The position numbers and the translations under genes are program-made. A stretch of DNA of 64,000 nucleotides from UBA3792 sp045114775 (GTDB lineage Bacteria > Bacillota > Clostridia > Christensenellales > CAG-138), in NCBI GenBank assembly GCA_045114775.1, contig JBGULC010000012.1:124001-188000 (forward strand). The letters run 5' to 3'. This document shows, piece by piece, positions 24,885 through 33,518 of this stretch; positions within the stretch are counted from its first letter, which is position 1, and each line of letters opens with the position of its first letter. The notes under the pieces were generated by a model, which saw nothing but the letters and a program-made list of their open reading frames with translations, did no database searches and was not told the DNA's origin.

Positions 24885-26973
24885 CAACTTTCACCTCATC
24901 CCTTTTCGCGCCGGCCATGTAAAGACCGAGTTCTTCCTGTGTCGTCTTCTTCGGATCCAGCTCGCCGACGATCTCGCCCTCATACATCACGAGGATCCTG
25001 TCCGGAACGTCCATGACCTCGTCCAGTTCGAGCGAGACCAGAAGGACGGCCTTGCCTGCGTCGCGCGCCTTGATCAGTTGCTTATGGACGCCTTCGATCG
25101 CGCCGACGTCAAGGCCGCGCGTAGGCTGCACCGCGACGAGAAGATCCGGCTCCTTGTCAAGCTCACGGGCAACGATCGCCTTCTGCTGATTGCCGCCGGA
25201 CATCGACCGCGCAAGCGTGATCGGGCCCTGACCGGAACGGATATCGTTCTCTTCGATCAGACGTTCCGCGTATTTGCGGATGTTTTTGCGGCGAAGGAAG
25301 CCAGCCTTGTTCGTAAACTCCGGCTCAAAGTAGCGCTGCAGAACAAGGTTGTCCTCCAACGTATAGTCGAGCACGAGACCATGCTTGTGGCGATCCTCCG
25401 GAATATGGCTCATGCCGAATACGCTGCGTTTGCGGATCGGCATTTTCGTGATATCGGCATAACCGCGGACGTCGACGCGGAAGAGCATGGATCCGTCGCT
25501 GCCGAAGCGCATCGGGACCGAAAAACGTCCTGCCTTGAGCGTAACAAAACGGTCTTTTCCCGCAGCCTTCGCCGATTCGCGCTGCTCCGCAAGGAACGTT
25601 GCGGGGAGCATAACCCCCGACGCATAACGGAAGATCTCAGGATCGGCTCCGGATCCGTCGCCGCCGACCGGCGCCGAAAGATTCTCCCGTCCCCAATCGC
25701 CCGCCGTGTTCACCGCAAACAGCAGTTCCTCCGCAGGCGTTGCGATGATCATGACCGAAGCCTGCGGCTGTTTGATCGTGACAAATACGTTCGTCCCGCG
25801 TTCGACCGCCTTCACGAGCAGAGAGACCAAATAATCGAACCCGATGATCTCCGCGGCGCCGGTCTTATAGAGGAAGGGGGCCGGCTCGGTGCCGTCGCCG
25901 GAGAGCGGCGCGGAAAGGCTTTGCGGGATACCGCTCTGCACCTCGATCTCGGAGAGCTTCGGAAGCTTCTCTTCCGCGATCCTCGCCGCGTTGGTGCGCA
26001 TCAGAACACGGCCGGAAACGAGCGGCTCGAGACCGGTGAGACCATACACGAATTCCGATTGGCCGTTGCCGTCGATGCCGGCGAGACAAACAATCTCCCC
26101 TGCATGCACGGTCAGACTGACGTTTTTGACCGCATTGTTTTTATGGACCTTGGAGGCGACCGTCATGTGCTCGACCCGCAGGATCTCGTCGCCGACATGC
26201 GCTTCGCCCTTTTCGACATGGAAATTGACGTTGCGCCCGACCATCATGCGGGAAAGCTCCTCTTTGGTGGTGTCGACGATATCGACCGTGCCGATGTACT
26301 TGCCCTTGCGAAGAACCGAGCAGCGGTCTGCGACCTCCATGATCTCGTTAAGCTTATGGGAAATAAACAGGATGCTCTTGCCCTCGGCCTTGAGATTCTT
26401 CATGATCTGCATGAGCTCCGCGATCTCCTGCGGCGTCAGAACGGCCGTCGGCTCGTCGAAGATCAGAATCTCGTTGTCACGGTAGAGCATCTTTAGGATC
26501 TCGGTACGCTGCTGCATACCGACGGTGATATCTTCGATCTTGGCGTCCGGATTGACCTGCAGGCCGTACTTCTCGGAAAGCGCCTTGACCTTGTTCCTGG
26601 CTTCCTTCTTTTTCAGGAATCCGCAGACATTCGGCTCGACGCCCATGATGATGTTGTCGAGAACGGTGAAGCATTCGACCAGCTTGAAGTGCTGATGGAC
26701 CATGCCGATGCCGAGCTCCGTCGCATCGTTCGGGTCCTTGATGTGAACGACTTTTCCGTTCTTGCGGATCTCGCCCGCTTCGGGCTGATACATGCCGAAC
26801 AGCACGCTCATCAGCGTTGATTTCCCCGCGCCGTTTTCGCCGAGCAGCGCATGAATCTCTCCCCGCTTCAACTGCAAAGTAATGTCATCGTTTGCCTTTA
26901 TCCCCGGGAATTCCTTGGTGATATGCAGCATTTCGATTACATAGGGGTTGGCTTGCGCCGTTGCTTGCTCCAT
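24865..26973 (-). CDS. BMP-system ABC ATPase, system B, with an inserted ~180-residue domain
   Basis: 702 residues against 510-520 for the family and for the system A paralog. NBD1 is normal: Walker A GENGAGKS (45-52), TVGMQQRTEI (150-159), Walker B ILIFDEPT (169-176). NBD2 starts with GIDGNGQSE (299-307), then an extra segment of about residues 325-505, then resumes at DITKMPIRKR / SHIPEDRHKHGL, with MSGGNQQK (591-598) and VQPTRGLD. The insert holds two similar blocks: LSAPLSGDG (353-361) and LSAPVGGDG (432-440), each followed about 9-12 residues later by a Y..(S/T)G or Y.TG. The start at 26973 follows AGGAGG by 7 nt, and an earlier ATG at 26994 lacks a site. Confidence 0.88.
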   Translation of the reverse strand: MEQATAQANPYVIEMLHITKEFPGIKANDDITLQLKRGEIHALLGENGAGKSTLMSVLFGMYQPEAGEIRKNGKVVHIKDPNDATELGIGMVHQHFKLVECFTVLDNIIMGVEPNVCGFLKKKEARNKVKALSEKYGLQVNPDAKIEDITVGMQQRTEILKMLYRDNEILIFDEPTAVLTPQEIAELMQIMKNLKAEGKSILFISHKLNEIMEVADRCSVLRKGKYIGTVDIVDTTKEELSRMMVGRNVNFHVEKGEAHVGDEILRVEHMTVASKVHKNNAVKNVSLTVHAGEIVCLAGIDGNGQSEFVYGLTGLEPLVSGRVLMRTNAARIAEEKLPKLSEIEVQSGIPQSLSAPLSGDGTEPAPFLYKTGAAEIIGFDYLVSLLVKAVERGTNVFVTIKQPQASVMIIATPAEELLFAVNTAGDWGRENLSAPVGGDGSGADPEIFRYASGVMLPATFLAEQRESAKAAGKDRFVTLKAGRFSVPMRFGSDGSMLFRVDVRGYADITKMPIRKRSVFGMSHIPEDRHKHGLVLDYTLEDNLVLQRYFEPEFTNKAGFLRRKNIRKYAERLIEENDIRSGQGPITLARSMSGGNQQKAIVARELDKEPDLLVAVQPTRGLDVGAIEGVHKQLIKARDAGKAVLLVSLELDEVMDVPDRILVMYEGEIVGELDPKKTTQEELGLYMAGAKRDEVKVDEITQE

Positions 26974-27018
26974 AGCTTGCCCTCCTACTGCCATTCTTAA
27001 GATATGATCTTATGGTAT

Positions 27019-27047
27019 AGTATATATGTTTGACAGAGAAAATGCAA
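27019..27047 (-). promoter_or_regulatory. sigma-A promoter of the system B ATPase-permease genes
   Basis: TTGCAT at 27047-27042, 17-nt spacer, TATACT at 27024-27019. An inverted repeat TAAGAT-ATG-ATCTTA (26998-27012) covers the expected start site and could be an operator. Confidence 0.72.
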
Positions 27048-27079
27048 TCTTTTTGTGAACGATCTGCGAAAAAAGAATG

Positions 27080-27110
27080 AAAAAACACGCCTTCCGAAGA
27101 AAGCGTGTTT
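27080..27110 (-). terminator. terminator after the system B binding lipoprotein
   Basis: Minus-strand AACACGC ... GCGTGTT stem with an inner CTT/AAG pair, followed by TTTTT. Confidence 0.82.
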
Positions 27111-27131
27111 TGTGTCGATCGAAGGATCGGA

Positions 27132-28391
27132 TTACTTGATGTTGCCCTGATAGTCGACGACTGCAGTGGTGACTGCCGGCTCAACGGTGGTGTCGTTGGA
27201 AACCTTGATCTCGCCAGCAAACATCTTTGCAACGAGCGCCGCATAGTCTTCCTTGGTGAACTTGCCCTCTGCCCACTGGGTGCTCTCCATCGGGATCTGG
27301 ACATAGTTCTTCTCCGGATTCTCGCCGTCAACGAGGCCGAGGTTCGCGATCTTGCCCTTGTAGTTGTCCCAATTGCCGTTGACGATGACGTCCTTCAGAG
27401 CGTCATAGGTCGCGGGATAGAGGCCCTTCATTGCGGAGGTGACCGTCATGCCTTCGCCGTAGAGACCGTCGATGATGGCAGCCTGGTCAACGTCAACACC
27501 GATGACCTTGCCGTTCACCTTCGCCGCTGCTTCCGCTGCGGAGGAGTAGATGCCGCCGCCGCAAGCAAAGACGATCTCGGTGCCCGCGCCATACCAGGTG
27601 TCCATGTAAGCGGTGATGTCCGCATCGCCGTAGAACTGGTTGCCGTATGCATACTTGATGTTGATGCTCACGCCCATCTCGGTGGCCGCTGCATCAGCGC
27701 CCTGGACGAAGCCGTAGCCGTAACGAACGACCGCCGGAACCGCCATGCCGCCGAGGAAGCCGAGCTCCTTGTAACCGAGCTTGACAGCCGCATAGCCTGC
27801 CATGTAGCCGCAGAGCTCTTCCTGGTAGACCGCGCAGTAGACATTGCTCATGTCGACATAATCCTCGAGCTTCCAGTTGTCGGGAGTGTAGTCATACGCT
27901 TCGCCCGCTTCGGTGACGCCCGCCTCAAGCAGGTCGCCGATGCCGACGTCCAGAGCGATGAACTTGACATCTTTGTACTTCGGAGCCGCTTCAACGATCG
28001 TGCCTGCAAATGCATAGCCCGGCATAACGATCACGTTGTAGCCCTCTGCAACCGCTGCGTCAACCATCTTGACACGAGCCGCGGTGTTGTTGTCGCCCGG
28101 CTTCTTATAGGTGAACGCTACGCCGTTGTCGTTGCAGAATGCTTCGCAAGCTTCGTAAGTGGTCTGGTTGAAGCTCTGGTCGGTGATGTCGCCGTAGTCG
28201 GTGATCATCGCAACCTTGTACTCAACCTTCGCAGGCTCGTTTTCCGGCTGCTGCTCCGGCTGCTGCTCGGGCTGCTGCTCGGGCTGCTGCTCTGCCTGCT
28301 GTTCCGCGGGCTTCTGCTCTTCGGTGGCCGTACATGCGACAACCGCGAAGACCATCGCGAGAGCCATCAGCAATGCAATGATTTTCTTCAT
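27132..28391 (-). CDS. BMP-family substrate-binding lipoprotein, system B
   Basis: 419 residues. Lipoprotein signal MKKIIALLMALAMVFAVVAC, then a spacer made of tandem PEQQ units (about residues 28-52), then the BMP fold: AMITDYGDITDQSFNQTTYEA, NVIVMPGYAFAG, AAVKLGYKELGFLGGMAVPAVVRYG, VFACGGGIYSSA, GVDVDQA. It is the binding component for system B, with probable nucleoside-type ligands. The ATG at 28391 has AGGAGGA upstream. The PEQQ spacer, absent from system A, probably holds the domain away from the membrane. Confidence 0.92.
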   Translation of the reverse strand: MKKIIALLMALAMVFAVVACTATEEQKPAEQQAEQQPEQQPEQQPEQQPENEPAKVEYKVAMITDYGDITDQSFNQTTYEACEAFCNDNGVAFTYKKPGDNNTAARVKMVDAAVAEGYNVIVMPGYAFAGTIVEAAPKYKDVKFIALDVGIGDLLEAGVTEAGEAYDYTPDNWKLEDYVDMSNVYCAVYQEELCGYMAGYAAVKLGYKELGFLGGMAVPAVVRYGYGFVQGADAAATEMGVSINIKYAYGNQFYGDADITAYMDTWYGAGTEIVFACGGGIYSSAAEAAAKVNGKVIGVDVDQAAIIDGLYGEGMTVTSAMKGLYPATYDALKDVIVNGNWDNYKGKIANLGLVDGENPEKNYVQIPMESTQWAEGKFTKEDYAALVAKMFAGEIKVSNDTTVEPAVTTAVVDYQGNIK

Positions 28392-28448
28392 AGTTTGTTT
28401 TCCTCCTGATTTGTTTTTCCTGATTATACAGGTATAAATTTGCACGCC

Positions 28449-28464
28449 ATACGTACGCACGTAT
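28449..28464. promoter_or_regulatory. inverted repeat overlapping the system B binding-protein promoter
   Basis: ATACGT-ACGC-ACGTAT, a 6-bp perfect inverted repeat overlapping the end of the -10 box and the transcription start. Position is that of a repressor site; the regulator is unknown. Confidence 0.4.
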
Positions 28465-28491
28465 TATAACAGATACTTTTTCAGAATGGAA
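28463..28491 (-). promoter_or_regulatory. probable promoter of the system B binding lipoprotein
   Basis: TATAAT at 28468-28463, with TTCCAT (weak -35) 17 nt upstream at 28491-28486. Confidence 0.55.
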
Positions 28492-28556
28492 GAGGAATCT
28501 TTCATATTTTTCATAATTTTTTCATATATTGCATGATATGTTGCATCATTCCGTCC

Positions 28557-28600
28557 AAAAAACCGAAAGCCGATCGCTTTCACGATCGGCTTTGTTTCGG
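28557..28600 (-). terminator. terminator of the surE-cmk-plsC-ispH operon
   Basis: Minus-strand stem AAGCCGATCG / CGATCGGCTT (10 bp), extendable by CCGAAA/TTTCGG, ending in a T-run (TTTTTT). Confidence 0.82.
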
Positions 28601-28617
28601 ATGGGTGCGGAGAAGAA

Positions 28618-31020
28618 TTACTCCTCGTCCGCCTTGAAGTTCGCAAACAGGCTCGCCAGAGAGGTGGTCGTCTGCGTGACCGGGGGCAGCTCGTACTCGC
28701 CGTCCTCGGAGTTGCGGCGGCGGCGATCCGGACGGGATTCGCGGCGCTCGCCGTTGTCCTGCGCGCGGCGCGCGTTGCGCTCCTCGCGTTCCTTGTTCTG
28801 CTGCTCACGCTGTGCCTCGCGCTGCGCCTTGCGCTCTGCGCTGATGCGCTCGCGCTCCGCCTTCTCCGCCGCGAGCTGCTCCGCGATCTCGGGGTTCTCC
28901 TCGATCAGAGCGTCCTTGCGGGAGAGGCTGATGCGCTTTGCTTCGACGTTGACGTCGAGCACCTTGCAGCGAACGATGTCGCCGACCTTGATCTCGTCCT
29001 CGACCTTCTCGATGCGGTGGATGCCGACCTGAGAGATGTGGATGAGACCGTCGATCGTCGGCTCAAGCGCGACGAACGCGCCGAACGGAACGATACGGAC
29101 GACCTTGCCCTCGACGATCGAGCCGATCGGATACTTCTCGGCCGCCTTGGTCCAGGGCTTCGGCTGGAGCTGCTTGTAGCCCAGCGAGATACGTTCCTTT
29201 TCACGGTCGACGCCGAGGATCAGAACCTCGATCTCCTGACCGATGGAAAGCGCGTCGCTCGGATGCTTCACTCTGCCCCATGCGCAGTCCGTTACGTGAA
29301 CGAGACCGTCCAGACCGCCGATGTCGACGAACGCGCCGAAATCGGTGATGCGGCGGACGACGCCGTGGACCTTCTCGCCGACGACGAGCGCGTCCCACTT
29401 GGCCGCCTTCGCTGCCTTTGCCTCCTCGATGAGGACCTGCTTGATGGAAGCGACGATGCGCTTCTTGGCCTTGTCCGCCTCGAGAACCTTGACCTTGATG
29501 GTCTTGCCGACGTAATCGTTGAGATTTTCAACGTATTTGGTGGAAACGTGCGAAGCCGGGACGAATGCACGGACGCCGTTGATATCGGCGATCAGGCCGC
29601 CCTTGACGACTTCCTTGACCACTGCCTCAAAGGTCTTGCCTTCGACGTCTTCTGCGAACATTTCGTCCATCAGCTTCTTGCCTTCGACATTCTTGCGGGA
29701 AAGGCGCACATTGCCTTCGCCGTCATTGACCATGAGAACTTCTACGTCGATGCTGTCACCCTCTTTGACAACGTCTTCCGCACGGACTTCGGGATCCGCG
29801 GAGAATTCTCCCTTCGGAATCACGCCGTCGGCCTTATAACCGATGTTGACGAATACTTCGCCGTCCACGATCTGAAGCACGGTGCCCGTGATCACCTGGC
29901 CGGGACGAATCCGCTTTACGGTCTTTTCAAAGGCCTGTTCAAAAGTCTCCGGCTCGGCTTCCGCCTCTGCCGCGACAGCAACGGGTGCCGCTGCTTCCAC
30001 TGCTTCTTCGACTGCTTCTTCCACGGCTGCCGGTGCTTCTTCGACGGTCTCCTTGACTTCCTCGACCGCTTCGACTGCTTCCGCTGCCGCTTCCGCAACT
30101 GCCTGTTCTGCTTCCGCAACGACTTCTGTGGTTTCGGCGACAACCTCAGCGGGAGCTTCCGCTTCGATGGTTTCAACTGTCGTCTTTTCGAGTTCGCTCA
30201 TTACTTGTTTAACCTCCCTAATCATCGCTTTTGGCGTCGATGCGCCCGCGATTATCCCTATTATATCATCGTGTTTTATTTTTGCAAGAGGAATTTTACC
30301 GATATCGTCAATGATTTGGGCCTTTTTGCAAGTTTTTTTACACAAATCATACAGAGCGCAGGTGTTTGCGCTCGTTTCCGAGCCGAGGACGAAGATCTGC
30401 GTGCACTGTTTCGCCAGCATTTCCGCTTCGCTCTGCCGCTGACGCGTCGTATCGCAGACCGTGCAGTGCGCCGAAAGCTGCGGGATCTTCCGTTCGAGAA
30501 CGGCGAGCACGGCCTTGTAGGTCTCCGCCTTCGCGGTCGTCTGCGAAACGAACGTCAGCCGCTCGGAGGGCTCCAGCGCTTCCACGTCCTCCGGTCCGCA
30601 AAGAACGGTCGCGCGCGCCCCCGCCCGGCTTACGATGCCGACGACCTCCGGGTGCGTGGGCCTGCCGAGGATCGCCACCCGCTCCCCCGCCGCCGCGGCC
30701 TTTTCGACGATCCGATGAATACGTTTCACGAACGGGCAGGTCGCGTCGACGACGTGCACGCCCCTTGCCTCGCACGCCGCAAAGACCTCGGGCGGAGCGC
30801 CGTGCGCGCGGATGACGAGCGTGTCCCCCGCCGAAAGCGCGTCGACGGAATCGACCGCAAAGATGCCGCGCGATGCGAGCTCCCGCACCACGCCCTCGTT
30901 GTGGATGATCTTGCCGTAGGTGAAAACGTGCGTATTCGCTTCCGCCGCCTCGTTCACGAGCCCGATCGCCCGCGATACGCCGAAGCAGAAGCCGCTGTGC
31001 TTGGCGAGCAGGATCCGCAT
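28618..31020 (-). CDS. ispH: fused 4-hydroxy-3-methylbut-2-enyl diphosphate reductase / ribosomal protein S1
   Basis: 800 residues. IspH domain (about 1-285): the three [4Fe-4S] Cys are Cys12 (GFCFG), Cys95 (DATCPF) and Cys189 (CDTTRQ), with THPE near 122. It makes IPP and DMAPP in the MEP pathway. An Ala/Glu/Val-rich linker follows (about 290-385). Then come four S1 RNA-binding repeats, e.g. GQVITGTVLQIVDGEVFVNI, GVVRRITDFGAFVDIGG, GKVVRIVPFGAFVAL, and a basic Arg-rich tail. This fusion is known in Clostridia. The ATG shares one base with the plsC stop (TGATG). Confidence 0.95.
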   Translation of the reverse strand: MRILLAKHSGFCFGVSRAIGLVNEAAEANTHVFTYGKIIHNEGVVRELASRGIFAVDSVDALSAGDTLVIRAHGAPPEVFAACEARGVHVVDATCPFVKRIHRIVEKAAAAGERVAILGRPTHPEVVGIVSRAGARATVLCGPEDVEALEPSERLTFVSQTTAKAETYKAVLAVLERKIPQLSAHCTVCDTTRQRQSEAEMLAKQCTQIFVLGSETSANTCALYDLCKKTCKKAQIIDDIGKIPLAKIKHDDIIGIIAGASTPKAMIREVKQVMSELEKTTVETIEAEAPAEVVAETTEVVAEAEQAVAEAAAEAVEAVEEVKETVEEAPAAVEEAVEEAVEAAAPVAVAAEAEAEPETFEQAFEKTVKRIRPGQVITGTVLQIVDGEVFVNIGYKADGVIPKGEFSADPEVRAEDVVKEGDSIDVEVLMVNDGEGNVRLSRKNVEGKKLMDEMFAEDVEGKTFEAVVKEVVKGGLIADINGVRAFVPASHVSTKYVENLNDYVGKTIKVKVLEADKAKKRIVASIKQVLIEEAKAAKAAKWDALVVGEKVHGVVRRITDFGAFVDIGGLDGLVHVTDCAWGRVKHPSDALSIGQEIEVLILGVDREKERISLGYKQLQPKPWTKAAEKYPIGSIVEGKVVRIVPFGAFVALEPTIDGLIHISQVGIHRIEKVEDEIKVGDIVRCKVLDVNVEAKRISLSRKDALIEENPEIAEQLAAEKAERERISAERKAQREAQREQQNKEREERNARRAQDNGERRESRPDRRRRNSEDGEYELPPVTQTTTSLASLFANFKADEE

Positions 31021-31619
31021 CAGAGCGCCTCCGCGACGTCCCGAAGCGTCATCATGGAATCCGCGATCGCCGCGTTGACGGCGTCGACGGGCTTCTTGCC
31101 GGGGCACTGCGCTTTGACCTCGGCGGGATAGATCGGATCGCCGACCGCGACTCTGAGCCTCTGTCCGAACTTCCGGTCGTGATGCACGATATACAGCGGG
31201 ATGATCGGCGCGTCGGCGCGCAGCGCGATGAACGCGCAGCCCTTGTCAAAGGCGTCCATGTCGCGCTCGGTCGAGGACCGATGCCCCTCCGGGAAGATGC
31301 CGAACGCCTTGCCCTTGTTCAGCAGCTCGCAGGCGTGCTTGATGGATTTCGTGTCCGCGGTGCGCTGATTGACCGGAAACGCCAGCAGCAGTTTGAAGAC
31401 CCCGGTCATGAATTTTGAAGTGAACAGCGTGGACTTCGCCATAAAGTGGATGCAGCGCCATACGATCGCGGCGATCCAGATCGGGTCGGTCATTTTGACG
31501 TGATTGCTGATGTAGATGACCTTGCCCTTGCTCCGGAGAGCCGCTTTGTTTGCGATCTTCGGCCGTCCGTACAGCCATATGATCGGTTTTAAGATGATGC
31601 ATGCGAAGACGTACAGCAT
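31020..31619 (-). CDS. plsC: 1-acyl-sn-glycerol-3-phosphate acyltransferase
   Basis: 199 residues. N-terminal hydrophobic segment, then the acyltransferase HX4D motif as NHVKMTDPIW near residue 38 and the FPEGHRSS phosphate-binding motif near residue 114. It makes phosphatidic acid from lysophosphatidate at the membrane. One nt separates it from cmk, and it overlaps ispH by one base. The cmk-plsC-ispH/S1 order is typical of Clostridia. Confidence 0.92.
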   Translation of the reverse strand: MLYVFACIILKPIIWLYGRPKIANKAALRSKGKVIYISNHVKMTDPIWIAAIVWRCIHFMAKSTLFTSKFMTGVFKLLLAFPVNQRTADTKSIKHACELLNKGKAFGIFPEGHRSSTERDMDAFDKGCAFIALRADAPIIPLYIVHHDRKFGQRLRVAVGDPIYPAEVKAQCPGKKPVDAVNAAIADSMMTLRDVAEAL

Positions 31620-31620
31620 A

Positions 31621-32274
31621 TCACACCTCCGAAAGAATTGCCTCTGCCGCTTCCTCGATCGTCATATTCGTCGTGTCGATCAGCTTCGTATCCGCGCCGC
31701 AGTACAGGGGCTTATACGCCCGCTCGCTGTCCTGCCTGTCGCGGCGGATGATGTCGGAAAGGATCGTGTCGTAATCGGCCGCCTGACCGCTCTCCAGAAG
31801 CTGCTTATAACGCCGGTTCGCCCGCTCCTCCGCCGACGCCGTGATGAAGAACTTGTACGGCGTGTCCGGCAGCACGTTCGTGCAGATATCGCGTCCGTCC
31901 ATGATCACGCGCTGCGCATGCGCGGCTTCGCGGGTCAGCTCCGTCATGCGGTCGCGCACGGCGGGGACCCTGCTCACGAGCGACGCGCCCTGGCTGATCT
32001 CCTCGGTGCGGAGCTCTCCCGTGACATCCTCGCCGTCGATCAGCATGTGCTGTACGCCGTCGATATGCCGGATCTGCACGTCGACCCGATGCGCAAGCTC
32101 TGCGAGCGCTTCCTCATCGGTGAAGCCGACGCCGTGCCGCTTCGCCGCGATCGCGAACGCGCGGTACATCGCGCCCGTATCGAGATACGGGATATTCAGG
32201 ATCGCCGCAACGCGCTTGGCGACCGTGCTCTTGCCCGCGCCCGCGGGTCCGTCGATGCCGATGCTCTGTTTCAT
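31621..32274 (-). CDS. cmk: cytidylate kinase
   Basis: 217 residues. P-loop GPAGAGKS at residues 9-16, LDTGAMYRA near 32, VIMDGRDICTNVLPDT near 138 and the NMP-binding insert of the long bacterial CMK type. It phosphorylates CMP and dCMP. It overlaps the flavoprotein gene by 4 nt upstream. Confidence 0.95.
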   Translation of the reverse strand: MKQSIGIDGPAGAGKSTVAKRVAAILNIPYLDTGAMYRAFAIAAKRHGVGFTDEEALAELAHRVDVQIRHIDGVQHMLIDGEDVTGELRTEEISQGASLVSRVPAVRDRMTELTREAAHAQRVIMDGRDICTNVLPDTPYKFFITASAEERANRRYKQLLESGQAADYDTILSDIIRRDRQDSERAYKPLYCGADTKLIDTTNMTIEEAAEAILSEV

Positions 32275-33518
32275 TTTCCGTCCTCCGTCATTTCTTCGTT
32301 CAGTATGCTGCTGCCCGCAAGCGCGCCCGTCGACCAGGCGATCTGCAGGTTGAATCCGCCCGTAAAGGCGTCCGTATCCAGAAGCTCGCCCGCAAAATAC
32401 AGGTTCGCGATCTTTTTCGATTCCATCGTGGAAGGGTTGACCTCCTTGACCGAGACGCCGCCGCGGGTGACGATCGCCTCCGCGATCGGCCTTGCGCCGG
32501 TCACATGCAGCTTCAAGTCCTTCAGCGTGTCGACCAGCGCCCTGCGCTGCGCCTTCGTGCAGTTGCCCGCCTGCGCCGTTCCGTCGATCCCCGCCGCGTC
32601 GAGCACGACGCCGAGGAGCTTTTGCGGCAAAAGCCCGTAGAGCGCGCCGGAAAACGTCTTCTTCGCGTTCGCGGCGAGGTCCCGGAGAAGCCTTGCGTCG
32701 AGCTGCTCCTCGGAAAGCCCCGGTTTGAGGTCGATCGAAAGAAGCGTTCCCTCCGGCTGCTCCGCGACAAGCGCGGAGGCCGAAAGCACCAGAGGCCCGC
32801 TGACGCCGAAATGTGTGAACAGCATCTCGCCAAGCTCGGAAAAGACTTCCTTTCCTTTTTTATTATAGGCGGTCAGCGTGACGTTCTTGAGCGTCAGCCC
32901 CGAAAGCTCCGCGCACCAGGTCTCCTCCGTCTCGAACGGTACGAGCGAGCCCTTCGGCGGCACGATCGTATGTCCGAGCGCCTGCGCAAACCGGAACCCG
33001 TCGCCCGTGCTGCCGGTGGACGGATAAGAGAGACCGCCGGTCGCGAGGATCACCGCGTCGAACGGCTCGACTGTCTGCCCGACGCGTACGCCGGAAACCG
33101 CTTCGCCGTTCGTCAGGATCTCCGAAACGCGGGTGTTCAGCCGCACGTCGACCCCGCGGGCGCGCACGGTCTTTTCAAGCGCCTTCAGGATATCGCTCGA
33201 ATGATCGGACGCCGGAAATACGCGCTGTCCGCGCTCCACCTTCAGCGGCACGCCCGCCGATTCGATCAGTGCCATGATCGCCGCGCTGTCGAAATGCGCG
33301 TACGCGCTGTACAGAAACCGCGGATTTTGAACGACGTGCCGGAAAAAGCCCTCGCGGTCCGCCGCGTTCGTGACGTTGCAGCGGCCCTTGCCGGTGATGA
33401 ACAGCTTCTTGCCGAGCTTTTCGTTGCTCTCAAAGATCGTGACTCTGTGCCCGTTTTCCGCTGCCTTGATCGCGGCGATCTGTCCCGCGGCGCCGCCGCC
33501 GACGACTGCGACTCTCAT
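32271..33518 (-). CDS. HI0933-family FAD-dependent oxidoreductase (YtfP/YhiN-like)
   Basis: 415 residues. Rossmann dinucleotide fold at the N-terminus (VVGGGAAGQIAAIKAAENGH, residues 4-23), then the family-specific KKLFITGKGRCNVTN, ATGGLSYPSTGSTGDG near 170 and the C-terminal GGVSVKEVNPSTMESK plus GELLDTDAFTGGFNLQ. A conserved flavoprotein of unclear physiological reaction, often annotated aminoacetone oxidase-like. It lies between surE and cmk with 4-nt overlaps on both sides. Confidence 0.9.
   Translation of the reverse strand: MRVAVVGGGAAGQIAAIKAAENGHRVTIFESNEKLGKKLFITGKGRCNVTNAADREGFFRHVVQNPRFLYSAYAHFDSAAIMALIESAGVPLKVERGQRVFPASDHSSDILKALEKTVRARGVDVRLNTRVSEILTNGEAVSGVRVGQTVEPFDAVILATGGLSYPSTGSTGDGFRFAQALGHTIVPPKGSLVPFETEETWCAELSGLTLKNVTLTAYNKKGKEVFSELGEMLFTHFGVSGPLVLSASALVAEQPEGTLLSIDLKPGLSEEQLDARLLRDLAANAKKTFSGALYGLLPQKLLGVVLDAAGIDGTAQAGNCTKAQRRALVDTLKDLKLHVTGARPIAEAIVTRGGVSVKEVNPSTMESKKIANLYFAGELLDTDAFTGGFNLQIAWSTGALAGSSILNEEMTEDGK

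Noticed and set aside
29017..31131. Plus-strand open frame (704 codons) opposite the IspH-S1 gene
   Set aside because: Antisense shadow of a conserved fused gene, with no start site or recognisable protein family.
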